This document shows, piece by piece, positions 8,331 to 16,458 of a DNA stretch of 64,000 bases. The notes under the pieces are model-generated. The model did not search any database. It saw only the letters and a list, made by a program, of their open reading frames with translations, and was not told where the DNA came from. Every line of letters begins with the position of its first letter. The first letter of the stretch is position 1. The translations under genes and the position numbers were made by a program. The stretch comes from Seleniivibrio sp. (GTDB lineage: Bacteria; Chrysiogenota; Deferribacteres; Deferribacterales; Geovibrionaceae). The stretch is taken from assembly GCF_021209385.1 (NCBI RefSeq), contig NZ_JAJOIL010000009.1, positions 60,097 through 124,096 on the forward strand, read 5' to 3'.

Positions 8331-8370
8331 AAAAAAGGGCTTAGAATTTCTTCTAAGCCCTCTCTTTTTA
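8331..8370. terminator. Bidirectional intrinsic terminator between argS and tRNA-Val
   Basis: The 10-bp stem GGGCTTAGAA (8337-8346) pairs with TTCTAAGCCC (8351-8360) around a TTTC loop, with a T-rich tail on the plus strand and T6 on the minus strand (8336-8331). It can end both the argS mRNA and the tRNA-Val transcript. Confidence 0.85.
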
Positions 8371-8442
8371 TAGGCACGGCAGGGATTGAACCAGCGACCC
8401 TCGCCACGTCAAGGCGATGCTCTCCCACTGAGCTACGTGCCT
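8371..8442 (-). tRNA. tRNA-Val (anticodon GAC)
   Basis: On the minus strand the segment folds into a complete cloverleaf: a fully paired 7-bp acceptor stem beginning AGGCACG, D-stem GCTC/GAGC, anticodon stem TCGCC/GGCGA with loop TTGACGT (anticodon GAC, reads GUC/GUU), a 5-base variable loop, T-loop TTCAATC and discriminator A. CCA is not encoded. The T-stem GCTGG/CCTGC has a T:T mismatch at its middle pair. A terminator follows directly. Confidence 0.93.
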
Positions 8443-8491
8443 GTCGGAAGTGAGATAATACATACTCACAAAAACTTTTTCAACAACTTTT

Positions 8492-9163
8492 TTAACCCCA
8501 GCTAAGTTTTCCGCCGTTGAATCCTATAACCGCCAGAACGGGTACGTTCAGAAACAGCATAATATTATAAAACATCCCCTCGTCTCCATTGTTAAGCCCC
8601 ACGAAAAACTCCGTGATGCACATCAGAAGCAGCAGAAAAGAGAACGATATTTTCATCATGAATATTTTATTTTTGGTCAGGTTATAGTTGACCCACCAGC
8701 TTACGAACCCGGAAACCATAGTCGGCACGAGAAAAACCGCCGCTGTCGCTATGGCATAAAAACCTGCGGTGGAAAACGACGGATAACCTGTGAAATAATA
8801 TATGATCTGCATTATAACCGCAAAGTTGATAAGCCCCATAGGAAAATGTATCAGCATAGGGTGCGGATGGAATATGCGGTAAAGCGCCCTTACGGTATCC
8901 TTGAAAGTAACTTCCTGAGGATGTTCCTTGGTCTCCTTTATGGTCTCTATTGCGCCCACATGCGCAAAACGTTCCAGAACTTCCGCCCCATGCGGAGCGG
9001 TCTTCAGCGCTTCTGAAAGATCCATCCCTGCGAAGTGCTTTCCGGCGTGTTTGCCGTTCTTCCAGAGCTTGCTGTCTGTCACATCATATATTTTTCCTTC
9101 ATTAGACACATAGCTCTTCCGACCTTCTTTTCCATCAAAATTCTGAAGTTCCTCTTTTTTCAC
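8492..9163 (-). CDS. Membrane protein with cytochrome b5-like domain and DUF2231
   Basis: The N-terminal ~75 residues (LQNFDGKEGRKSYVSNEGKIYDVT, then HAGKHFAG and LERF) match the predicted heme/steroid-binding cytochrome b5-like domain. The rest is a four-helix membrane domain beginning with HPHPMLIHFPMGLI, the DUF2231 signature with conserved histidines. The combination suggests a membrane b-type redox or sensing protein; its partner is unknown. Start choice: GGAG touches the ATG at 9169 but is ideally spaced 6 bases from an in-frame GTG at 9163, which I prefer. The gene is monocistronic. Confidence 0.75.
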   Translation of the reverse strand: MKKEELQNFDGKEGRKSYVSNEGKIYDVTDSKLWKNGKHAGKHFAGMDLSEALKTAPHGAEVLERFAHVGAIETIKETKEHPQEVTFKDTVRALYRIFHPHPMLIHFPMGLINFAVIMQIIYYFTGYPSFSTAGFYAIATAAVFLVPTMVSGFVSWWVNYNLTKNKIFMMKISFSFLLLLMCITEFFVGLNNGDEGMFYNIMLFLNVPVLAVIGFNGGKLSWG

Positions 9164-9277
9164 TTTCATCTCCGGAAAAATTTGGTTAATATCTGAATCT
9201 AGTATACATGATAAACACTTTCAAGTCTTTACTGGTTGGTGTTTTTTATTGCTAAATTGACAAAAAACGGTAACTAC

Positions 9278-10046
9278 ATGATAAAAATAAGAATAACCTT
9301 TGTATTAACTATATTTCTAATGTACGCTTGCTCAATAGCTGCTCCCAGTTTCACAGATACGCCAGAAACCATAAACTTAAATCAGATGAACAGAAGACTC
9401 AAGGCTATGCAATATACCATTCAGGCGGGTGCATTCGGCGACGTTAATAACGCGAAGCGGCTTGAAGCCAAGCTTGACGCAAACGGTCTGGATTCGTACC
9501 ACTTCCTTGACAAAGACGGACTTTATAAAGTGCGTTTCGGTAACTTCGCAGGACGTACGGAAGCGGTAGCCACAGCAAAAAAGACTCCAGAGAAACGGCT
9601 ACATTGACGTTTTCTACGTTGTTGCCCCCGATGAATACGAGGCGGCAAAACCTGAATATCTCGGCGACGTATCCGGTCTTCGCAAGGCAATAGTTGAAAC
9701 AGCAATGCGCTACATAGGCGTACCTTACGAATGGGGCGGAGTATCCGACGCGGGATTCGACTGCAGCGGTCTCACAATGGCTGTTTACAGACTGAACGGA
9801 CTTGACCTGCCCAGAGTTTCACACCAGCAGTTTGAAGAGGGAACCTACGTCAGCAAAGACGAACTCCAGCCCGGTGACCTTGTTTTCTTTGACACAAGAC
9901 GTCTCGGCAGAGTATCACACGTCGGCATATATATCGGCGACGGTAAATTCGTACACGCACCCAGCAGCGGAAAACATGTGCGTGTTGAGCGTCTCGACCT
10001 AGACTATTTCGTAAGATCATACAGAGGCGGCAGAAGCTACTTCTAA
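9278..10046 (+). pseudogene. SPOR-NlpC/P60 cell-wall hydrolase lipoprotein, frameshifted
   Basis: The first frame gives a lipoprotein signal (lipobox LMYAC, Cys at residue 13) and a SPOR domain (YTIQAGAFGDVNNAKRLEAKL ... YKVRFGNF) but stops at 9607. The second frame continues from about 9579 (the end of SPOR, then the hydrolase) to 10046, with the NlpC/P60 catalytic Cys in FDCSGLT and His in RVSHVGIYIGDG. The frames join if one A is removed from the A6 run at 9577-9582. Joined, it is an outer-membrane-anchored peptidoglycan endopeptidase with a septal peptidoglycan-binding SPOR module. The rest of the sequence is undecayed, so a sequencing indel or very recent mutation is likely. Automatic callers may list 9278-9607 and 9705-10046 separately. 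Confidence 0.75.
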
Positions 10047-10984
10047 GCAAGAATTTTCATAAAGAAAGCTATCCAGAGCGGAATTGTAAAAAGACTAACC
10101 AGAGTCGTCGTGAATATAGTCTGGGCGGCAGTTTCAACATCGCCGCCGAAATATTTGACGATTACTATGCTAAGCATCCCCGCAGGCATAGACGCCTGAA
10201 CGGCGGTTATCATCTTAAGCTCGTGAGAGACGGGAAGAATCATCACAGTAAAAACCATAAAGGCAGGAATGACAAACATCCGCAGAATCACAGCGCCCAT
10301 AGAAACCTTCCATCCGCCCTTTTTCACCAGAGCAGAAGCTGTTTCGGCAAGTGTGGCACCGCTCACGAATATACCTATGGGTATAGCCGCGACAACAATC
10401 GGGTGTATTGCTGTCTTAAACCATTGCGGCATTACGGATGCACCGAAGATAAAATTCACTGCTAACGACGCAAAGATAGCTATCAGAGGCGGATTTTTCA
10501 GAAGTGCCTTCATGTTCTTAATGGAAAAACCTGTGAGCATCCCTATACCCACAGACCAGTAAGCGGTATCAATTCCTATGTTATGCACCAGAAGAAGTCC
10601 CACGGCACTCTTTCCAAGCAGAAACTCCGTGAGCGGAATTGAGATGAAACCGTAATTATAAATTCCAACCGTAAATGCAAAAGAAGCCTTGGAATCTCTA
10701 CCCTCCACACCGAAATATTTAGCGGTGAGAAGCGACAGGATATATCCGGCAACTATACCGTAAAAAGCAACCAGCGGCGCAGAGATAACGTTTCCGATAT
10801 CATTCAGAACCTCATTGCCCACAACGTAGTTAACTATCAGTACCGGAACCAGAAAGTTAATATAGACTTTGAGAATTATCTTTTCAGGCTTACCCCTTGT
10901 CAGCCCTATGCGGTTTGCCGCACCGCCGAGAAACGCAAACGCCATATACGGCAGAAGCACCGCAAAAATACCGGAATAAGTCAT
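10043..10984 (-). CDS. AEC-family (auxin efflux carrier-type) transporter
   Basis: The 313-residue protein has about ten hydrophobic helices arranged as two five-helix repeats, starting with GIFAVLLPYMAFAFLGGAANRIG and containing the paired NFLVPVLIVNYV and VQASMPAGMLSIVIVKYFGGD segments typical of AEC carriers. Bacterial members export or import organic acids such as malate or malonate; the substrate is not predictable here. It overlaps the NlpC/P60 gene end by 4 bp convergently. An intrinsic terminator for the upstream ridA gene ends about 16 bases before this start codon. Confidence 0.88.
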   Translation of the reverse strand: MTYSGIFAVLLPYMAFAFLGGAANRIGLTRGKPEKIILKVYINFLVPVLIVNYVVGNEVLNDIGNVISAPLVAFYGIVAGYILSLLTAKYFGVEGRDSKASFAFTVGIYNYGFISIPLTEFLLGKSAVGLLLVHNIGIDTAYWSVGIGMLTGFSIKNMKALLKNPPLIAIFASLAVNFIFGASVMPQWFKTAIHPIVVAAIPIGIFVSGATLAETASALVKKGGWKVSMGAVILRMFVIPAFMVFTVMILPVSHELKMITAVQASMPAGMLSIVIVKYFGGDVETAAQTIFTTTLVSLFTIPLWIAFFMKILA

Positions 10985-11000
10985 TGTATGTCCCTGTGAT

Positions 11001-11026
11001 AAAAAAAGCTCTCCGTTTGGAGAGCC
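11001..11026 (-). terminator. Intrinsic terminator between ridA and the AEC gene
   Basis: On the minus strand GCTCTCC-AAAC-GGAGAGC is followed by T7. It lies only about 16 bases upstream of the AEC start codon, so it either ends the ridA message or acts as an attenuator in the AEC leader. Confidence 0.8.
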
Positions 11027-11038
11027 TTATCAGAATTT

Positions 11039-11416
11039 TTATTTAACGCAGATGCACTCTATCTCTATCAGAACGTCTTTGGGAAGCCGTGCAACCTCAA
11101 CAACAGCTCTTGCCGGTCTGTGGTCGCCCATAAAATCCGAATATATCTCGTTGATAATGCCGAAATCATCCATGTTCTTTATAAATATAGTGACTTTAGC
11201 AATGCTCTTTTTCCCGAAGCCTGCATCCTCAACAACCGAAAGAAGGCTTTCAACGGATCTTTTCGATTGTTCTTTGATACCGCCTTCGACAACTTTCATC
11301 GTTTCCGGATCAAGCGGAATCTGCCCTGAAACGAAAAGCATATTTCCTGTGATTATCGCCTGACTGTAAGGTCCGATGGCGGACGGCGCTCTGTCTGTCT
11401 GAAAAGGCATATTCAT
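11039..11416 (-). CDS. ridA: RidA-family enamine/imine deaminase
   Basis: The 125-residue protein has the full RidA signature: PSAIGPYSQAI near the N-terminus, FVSGQIPLDPET, and the C-terminal VVEVARLPKDVLIEIECIC. The trimer hydrolyses reactive 2-aminoacrylate and other enamines made by PLP enzymes. The arginine expected to bind the substrate carboxylate is present in HRPARAVVEV. The start overlaps the upstream stop by 4 bp (ATGA), so it is co-translated with the upstream gene of unknown function. Confidence 0.95.
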   Translation of the reverse strand: MNMPFQTDRAPSAIGPYSQAIITGNMLFVSGQIPLDPETMKVVEGGIKEQSKRSVESLLSVVEDAGFGKKSIAKVTIFIKNMDDFGIINEIYSDFMGDHRPARAVVEVARLPKDVLIEIECICVK

Positions 11417-12087
11417 ATTCTAAGCCCCCTTATAACTGTCCATGACATATAATATTTCTGTTCTTCCCTCAAAGGTTCAAAAAACATCTCATGTTCGGTT
11501 TCGTTTTTAAAAAGATATCGGTTAAATGTTTCGTTGCCGAAAAGCGACTGAATCTCACTGACAGATGCGTCGGTTATAAGCTCCTCAGTTTTTATGTTCA
11601 TGAAAAGATTATGCACCGAATTGCTCACAGTCATTGCCCATCTTGTAAGCTTATCCTTTACTGGCATCTGAGCGGCATCGGAAAGCATTGCCAGAACGTC
11701 CCTGCCCTGTGAGTCATAAATCTTCGGGTATACAGAAAGCACAAGCCTGCCGCCGACGTTCAGCGAGCCATGGAGCGCGTATACAACATCGTGTATCGGC
11801 TGAAACATGAACGTCCCGCCGAGTGAAATATGCGTATCTGCTCTCATGCGGCGCATTGTCTGGGCAACGGACATATCGACCTTAAGAGGCACTATTTCTT
11901 CCGGTACACCGGACATATCATATGTCAAAGCATACACGGTATCATATATGTTCTTATCATGGAGATATTTTGCGGTAATGAAATTATTAAATGACGATTC
12001 GCATACCTTGCCGCCGGACTTCAGAGACAGCCCGTCGAGGAGTTTATAGTAAATTATCTGTAAATCTTCAGTCTGTCTTCTGTTCAA
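11413..12087 (-). CDS. Hypothetical protein with weak methyltransferase-like C-terminal half
   Basis: I do not recognise this 224-residue protein with confidence. The stretch HDVVYALHGSLNVGGRLVLSVYPK looks like the L-x-P-G-G-x-L strand-loop of class I SAM-dependent methyltransferases, but the N-terminal glycine-rich SAM loop is missing, so activity is doubtful. The gene starts with TTG at 12087, preceded 6 bases upstream by AAAGG; no in-frame ATG is nearby. It overlaps ridA by 4 bp and diverges from the polyprenyl synthase gene across 121 bp. Confidence 0.55.
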   Translation of the reverse strand: MNRRQTEDLQIIYYKLLDGLSLKSGGKVCESSFNNFITAKYLHDKNIYDTVYALTYDMSGVPEEIVPLKVDMSVAQTMRRMRADTHISLGGTFMFQPIHDVVYALHGSLNVGGRLVLSVYPKIYDSQGRDVLAMLSDAAQMPVKDKLTRWAMTVSNSVHNLFMNIKTEELITDASVSEIQSLFGNETFNRYLFKNETEHEMFFEPLREEQKYYMSWTVIRGLRI

Positions 12088-12208
12088 GTCATTACCTTTT
12101 TATTTACATGCTTCTGATTATCGTATATTGTTATAAGTGTTTGCGTGTGGCTAACAATATACTCTCATTTTTTAAATCGACAACTCAAATTTTACGGGGA
12201 TTCTTCGG

Positions 12209-13183
12209 ATGAATATTAACGACGTACTGGCACTTGTGGCTAATGAAAGGGACGCTGTTGAAAAAGAACTGATCGCCAATCTTGACTCTGATGTCAAGAT
12301 GGTGAACGAAGTTGCGGCGTATGTTTTCGAGAGCGGAGGCAAAAGACTCCGTCCGGTGTTTCTCATCCTCTCCGCCATGATGTGCGGATATAAAGGACAG
12401 CGCACGGCAACTCTGTCGGGTGTCGTTGAGTACATCCACACGGCAACCCTTCTGCATGACGACGTTATCGACGGTGCGAAATACCGCCGGGGAAAAGAGA
12501 GTGCAAACCGCATATTCGGAAACGATATAGCGGTTCTCTGCGGTGACTTTCTTTACTCACGCGCATTCATGACTCTGGTTAAAGACGGCGACAGCCGCAT
12601 CCAGATGCTTCTTGCCGTTGCAGCCAGAACAATGAGCGAAGGCGAGGTTTTCCAGCTTGTAAAAACAGCCGACGTCAAAATTAGATTTGAAGACTATCTC
12701 AAAATAATAAACTCCAAAACAGCCGTACTCTTCTCAGCATGCTGCGAAACGGGAGCAATCCTCGGAGCGCAGGACGAAGAGCATCAGGCTGCCATGAAAG
12801 ACTACGGAACAAAACTCGGTATAGCTTTCCAAATGGCGGACGACATACTCGACTATCTGGGTGACCCTGAAAAAACAGGTAAAAAACCAGGCACCGACCT
12901 TAACGAAGGCAAGATCACCCTACCCGTTCTCAAACTTCTGGAAGCTGCCACAGAAGCAGAACAGAAACGTATCCGCGAAATAATAGTGGATGAAAAGGCA
13001 ACAGACGAAAACCTGAATTATATGCTCGGACTTATGAAGCAATACGACGTTAAAAAGCGCTCTGAGGTTGTTGTTGACGAATACATAGAGGCCGCAAAAG
13101 CAAATCTGGAAATCTTTCCCGCATCGCCCTACCGCGACGCACTGTATTTCCTTGCGAACTATATGGTTGCCAGAGAGAAATAG
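12209..13183 (+). CDS. ispB: Polyprenyl diphosphate synthase (IspB/HepT component II type)
   Basis: The 324-residue trans-prenyltransferase has both aspartate-rich motifs: LHDDVIDGAKYRRG (first DDxxD) and MADDILDYLGD (second), plus SGGKRLRP at the IPP-binding site. It extends farnesyl diphosphate to the long isoprenoid tail of a respiratory quinone, probably menaquinone. It is first in a plus-strand run, 2 bp before amrS. A Gx-type membrane protein of the heptaprenyl-synthase component I family lies three genes downstream, which supports a quinone theme. Chain length cannot be read reliably. Confidence 0.92.
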   Translation: MNINDVLALVANERDAVEKELIANLDSDVKMVNEVAAYVFESGGKRLRPVFLILSAMMCGYKGQRTATLSGVVEYIHTATLLHDDVIDGAKYRRGKESANRIFGNDIAVLCGDFLYSRAFMTLVKDGDSRIQMLLAVAARTMSEGEVFQLVKTADVKIRFEDYLKIINSKTAVLFSACCETGAILGAQDEEHQAAMKDYGTKLGIAFQMADDILDYLGDPEKTGKKPGTDLNEGKITLPVLKLLEAATEAEQKRIREIIVDEKATDENLNYMLGLMKQYDVKKRSEVVVDEYIEAAKANLEIFPASPYRDALYFLANYMVAREK

Positions 13184-13185
13184 CC

Positions 13186-14163
13186 ATGGACGCAAAATTT
13201 TGGCGTGCTGAAAAAAATCAGTGTGTCAGATGCGTCCTTTGTCCCCATTCCTGTCTGATAGAGCCTGAAGGACACGGCAAATGTCTCATAAGAAAGAACA
13301 TCGGCGGAGTACTTATCGCCTCTGCATACGGAAAAATCTCCTCCGGCGCCGTTGACCCCATCGAGAAAAAACCTCTCTATCACTTTTATCCGGGTTCAAA
13401 TATTCTTTCCGTCGGTTTCAACGGATGCAACATGTCTTGTCTGTTCTGTCAGAACTGGCAGATAAGCACGCAGGAAACAGCAGTGCAGGACACATCACCG
13501 GCAGAACTTGTTCACTCAGCGCGCAAAGTTTTCAGCATCGGCATTGCATACACGTACAACGAACCGCTCACAAATTTTGAATTCGTTCTGGACTGCGCAA
13601 AAGAGTTCAGAGAATCCGGACTCAAAAACGTCATAGTCTCAAACGGCATGATAAACCCCGAACCGCTGAACGAGCTGATACCCTATATTGATGCCGCAAA
13701 CATTGACCTTAAAGGATTCACAGAGGACTATTACAAAGAACACGGCGGGAACCTGAACACTGTGAAGCATACGATAGAGGCACTTTTTAAAGGCGGTGTG
13801 CATGTTGAGCTTACCAATCTTCTGATCCCTCAGAAAAACGGAAACGAAACAGATTTCGCGAATATGTGCAGGTTCATATCAGGATTGAGCAGGGATATTC
13901 CTTTGCATATATCAGGATATTTCCCGCAGCACAAATATGACTTTCCGCCTACACCAAACAATGCATTGACCGATTTTGCAAAAAAGGCTAAAAACTATCT
14001 TAACTACATATATATAGGCAACAGAGCCGGATGCGGATTCACCGATACGACATGTCCCGAATGTGGACAGCTTCTCATAAAACGCAGCGGCTTCAAAACC
14101 CAGTGCCTCACGGATGAAAATAAATGCCCAAACTGCTCGCAAGGATTTTATGCTGTTTTCTGA
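13186..14163 (+). CDS. amrS: AmmeMemoRadiSam-system radical SAM enzyme
   Basis: The 325-residue protein starts with the cysteine-rich CVRCVLCPHSCLIEPEGHGKC segment, then the radical SAM cluster motif NGCNMSCLFCQNWQIS (CxxxCxxC). TYNEPL and IDLKGFTEDYY are further AmrS landmarks. The C-terminus adds a zinc-ribbon-like CPECG ... CPNCSQ. In other genomes AmrS occurs with AmrA/AmrB; neither is in this window. The target of the family is not firmly known. It overlaps apbE by 40 bp in another frame. Confidence 0.9.
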   Translation: MDAKFWRAEKNQCVRCVLCPHSCLIEPEGHGKCLIRKNIGGVLIASAYGKISSGAVDPIEKKPLYHFYPGSNILSVGFNGCNMSCLFCQNWQISTQETAVQDTSPAELVHSARKVFSIGIAYTYNEPLTNFEFVLDCAKEFRESGLKNVIVSNGMINPEPLNELIPYIDAANIDLKGFTEDYYKEHGGNLNTVKHTIEALFKGGVHVELTNLLIPQKNGNETDFANMCRFISGLSRDIPLHISGYFPQHKYDFPPTPNNALTDFAKKAKNYLNYIYIGNRAGCGFTDTTCPECGQLLIKRSGFKTQCLTDENKCPNCSQGFYAVF

Positions 14164-15032
14164 TAGTCGCTCTTTACGGATGCAAAGAATCCTATAAGAC
14201 CGAGCAATTCTATGCGATGGGTACGTTCGTTTCCATAACGGTTCCGGAAGATGACGCCGACGTTATTGTCGATGCACGAAGCAAGATAACAGCCCTTGAG
14301 GCGGCAGTTAAAGTTGATACCGAAAAATTCAACAAAAACCCCAGATATAAACCAAGACTAGCCATATCCGAACTCATCAGCAGAGGTAAAGCATACGAGC
14401 TTATCACCGACGGCAGATTCAGCATATATTCGGCAACTGTATCAAAGCTGTACGGGTTTCCGGAAGGAGCATACAGAGTACCGGAACAGGCGGAAATTGA
14501 CACGGCACTTGACAACATCAGCCGCGGAACTAACGTAACTATGGATCTTGGGGCTTATGCGAAAGGATGGATAGTTGACGAGGCGATAAACGAAATAAAG
14601 GATGCCGGAGTTAAGACAGCTATGGTTAACGCAGGGGGCGACCTTTTCGCACTGGGCAAACGTCCCGACAGAGACTGGCGCGTTGCCATACAGGATCCGA
14701 AAAACAACAGAGACTATATTTCCATAATAAACCTTGAGAACATGGCAGTTGCCACCAGCGGTGACTATGAAAGATTTTTCAAAGCACAGGACGGCAGAAC
14801 CATATTCCATATATTTGACGCTACCACAGGGCAAAACCCTGAATATTACCACAGCGTAAGCGTTATAGCCTCCACAACGGAGGAAGCGGATGGGCTTTCC
14901 ACCGCCTTTTTCCTTATCAATCCGGCTGAGGTTCGGGCGAAATGCAAAAAACTCAACACCCCTGTGCTTCTTTACACAGTGAACGGCAACATTATGAAGC
15001 TCTGCGGATGGGAAAAATTTGAAAAAAAGTAA
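14124..15032 (+). CDS. apbE: FAD:protein FMN transferase, lipoprotein
   Basis: The 302-residue protein has a lipoprotein signal (lipobox ALYGC, Cys near residue 20) and the ApbE signatures EQFYAMGTFVSITV, MDLGAYAKGWIVDEAI and NAGGDLFALGK, with DATTGQNPEYY near the C-terminus. It transfers FMN from FAD to a threonine of exported flavoproteins such as RnfG/NqrC-type subunits. The gene starts inside amrS and ends inside the NusG-II gene, so the three are translationally coupled. No FMN-binding partner is in this window. Confidence 0.93.
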   Translation: MPKLLARILCCFLIVALYGCKESYKTEQFYAMGTFVSITVPEDDADVIVDARSKITALEAAVKVDTEKFNKNPRYKPRLAISELISRGKAYELITDGRFSIYSATVSKLYGFPEGAYRVPEQAEIDTALDNISRGTNVTMDLGAYAKGWIVDEAINEIKDAGVKTAMVNAGGDLFALGKRPDRDWRVAIQDPKNNRDYISIINLENMAVATSGDYERFFKAQDGRTIFHIFDATTGQNPEYYHSVSVIASTTEEADGLSTAFFLINPAEVRAKCKKLNTPVLLYTVNGNIMKLCGWEKFEKK

Positions 15033-15363
15033 ATTTGATATCCTCATAATCGCAGTTCTTACAGCCGCATCTCTCTTTTTCATGCTGGACGTGCAGTCGG
15101 GTGAAAAACGTCTTTATCTTATTGACAAAAATACGAAAGAAGAAATTAAACTGGAAGACAGGGATATTTCACTGGATAACGGACACGTTATCATACAGGT
15201 AACGTCAGAAGGTGCCAGATTTCTGGAATCCGACTGTCCGAACAGGATATGCATCAAACAGGGATGGGTGAAAAACTGCGGCGACACAGCCGTATGCGTA
15301 CCGAAACACCTTGCGCTTGTTATGGAGTGCAAAGAGCAGGATTATGACGCCATCTCCCAATAA
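15019..15363 (+). CDS. NusG domain II-containing membrane-anchored protein
   Basis: This 114-residue protein has one N-terminal membrane helix and an extracytoplasmic NusG-II (DUF1312) domain, recognised by SDCPNRICIKQGWVKNCGDTAVCVPKHLALVM with four conserved Cys. Such proteins regularly sit between apbE and a Gx transporter gene, as here, and are thought to belong to flavin/quinone redox systems; their biochemical role is unknown. It overlaps apbE by 14 bp and the next gene by 20 bp. Confidence 0.85.
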   Translation: MKKSKFDILIIAVLTAASLFFMLDVQSGEKRLYLIDKNTKEEIKLEDRDISLDNGHVIIQVTSEGARFLESDCPNRICIKQGWVKNCGDTAVCVPKHLALVMECKEQDYDAISQ

Positions 15364-15880
15364 CCACAGCAGACTTGCCATGACAGGGCTTTTCGCGGCG
15401 TTCACGGTTGCACTGGGCGTACTGGAATCTTTTATAGCCCTGCCTGTTCCGGGTGTGCGGATCGGACTTTCAAACGTCGGAATAATGCTCTGTCTCTATC
15501 TGATAGACTTTCCGGCGGCAATGTACGTCGCCGTTACAAAATCAATTCTGGTTCCGCTTCTCACAGGAAACCTGATAGTTAAGATGTCAATCGCCCTGCC
15601 CTCAACACTGGCGGCAACGGCTATAATGGGGTTTGCGGTTCTGCTCATGCGCAAATTCACCACTCCCCTTTCCATAGGCGCTCTGGGAGCAGTTGCGCAC
15701 ATATGCACCCAGTTCTTTGTGGTAAAAAATCTTTACATAAAGGCGGATGCGATCTATAACCTATTACCTTATTTTTGCTTTTTCTCCGTGCTGACAGGTG
15801 TTCTGACAGGATACATCACGCGGATAATAATAAACAACATTCGAGAGGATCAAAGGTGCATCTCATGTTTCAAAAAATAA
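15344..15880 (+). CDS. Gx transporter family / heptaprenyl diphosphate synthase component I-like membrane protein
   Basis: The protein of 178 residues has about five hydrophobic helices, with LALGVLES-like, PVPGVRIGLSNVGIMLCLY and IGALGAVAHICTQFFVV segments typical of the Gx/HepT-component-I family. I chose the ATG at 15344 (AGGA just upstream) over a TTG at 15311 that lacks a binding site. In this family the G-x-x-hydrophobic repeats line membrane helices; function is either substrate uptake or an accessory role in isoprenoid synthesis. Genome context with ispB, apbE and NusG-II supports a quinone-linked role. Confidence 0.8.
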   Translation: MTPSPNNHSRLAMTGLFAAFTVALGVLESFIALPVPGVRIGLSNVGIMLCLYLIDFPAAMYVAVTKSILVPLLTGNLIVKMSIALPSTLAATAIMGFAVLLMRKFTTPLSIGALGAVAHICTQFFVVKNLYIKADAIYNLLPYFCFFSVLTGVLTGYITRIIINNIREDQRCISCFKK

Positions 15881-16458
15881 TTCTCGCCAGCGGTTCACCC
15901 AGAAGAAGAGAGCTTATGACAAGGCTCGGTATCAATTTTCAATACGTTACTTCCACAGCAAAAGAAGATATGAGCCCCGAAATACCGGTAAGTGAGCTCA
16001 CGATAAAAAACGCGGCAATGAAGGGATACGACGTTGCAAACATATACGACGAAGCATTCATCATCGCGGCGGACACCATCGTTTCATGCGAAGGGCGCAT
16101 CTTCGGCAAGCCAAAATGCGAAGACGACATATACGACGCACTGCGTTTTCTCCGCGGTAAAAAACATCAGGTGACCACAGGGGTCGCCATCATAAACAAA
16201 CGCGCAGGGGTCTGCGAAAGATTTCACCGCACCACGGACGTTTATTTTAAAAATTACAGCGATTCCTTCATCAAATGGTACATCGCAACAGAAGAACCCA
16301 TGGATAAAGCGGGTTCTTATGCTGTTCAGGGCAAGGGATGTCTCATGGTTGAAAAGGTTGACGGCTGTTATGACAATGTTGTGGGACTGCCCGTATCGGA
16401 GCTTTTTGAAAGGCTCATCAAGTTCGGTGTCAGACCCGGAGGACTTAATGCCTATTAA
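15865..16458 (+). CDS. maf: Maf-family nucleoside triphosphate pyrophosphatase
   Basis: The 197-residue protein begins IILASGSPRRRELMTRLG, the Maf signature, and has AADTIVSCEGRIFGKP and the DKAGSYAVQGKG loop. Maf proteins hydrolyse non-canonical or excess NTPs (dTTP/UTP/CTP or m5-derivatives) to monophosphates and influence septum formation. The start at 15865 follows AAAGGTG; upstream in-frame codons are unlikely. It overlaps the preceding gene by 16 bp and the next by 11 bp. Confidence 0.95.
   Translation: MFQKIILASGSPRRRELMTRLGINFQYVTSTAKEDMSPEIPVSELTIKNAAMKGYDVANIYDEAFIIAADTIVSCEGRIFGKPKCEDDIYDALRFLRGKKHQVTTGVAIINKRAGVCERFHRTTDVYFKNYSDSFIKWYIATEEPMDKAGSYAVQGKGCLMVEKVDGCYDNVVGLPVSELFERLIKFGVRPGGLNAY

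Noticed and set aside
15311..15343. TTG at 15311 as start of the Gx transporter gene
   Set aside because: The extra 11 codons are hydrophilic, lie in the NusG-II gene and lack a binding site; the ATG at 15344 fits the family.
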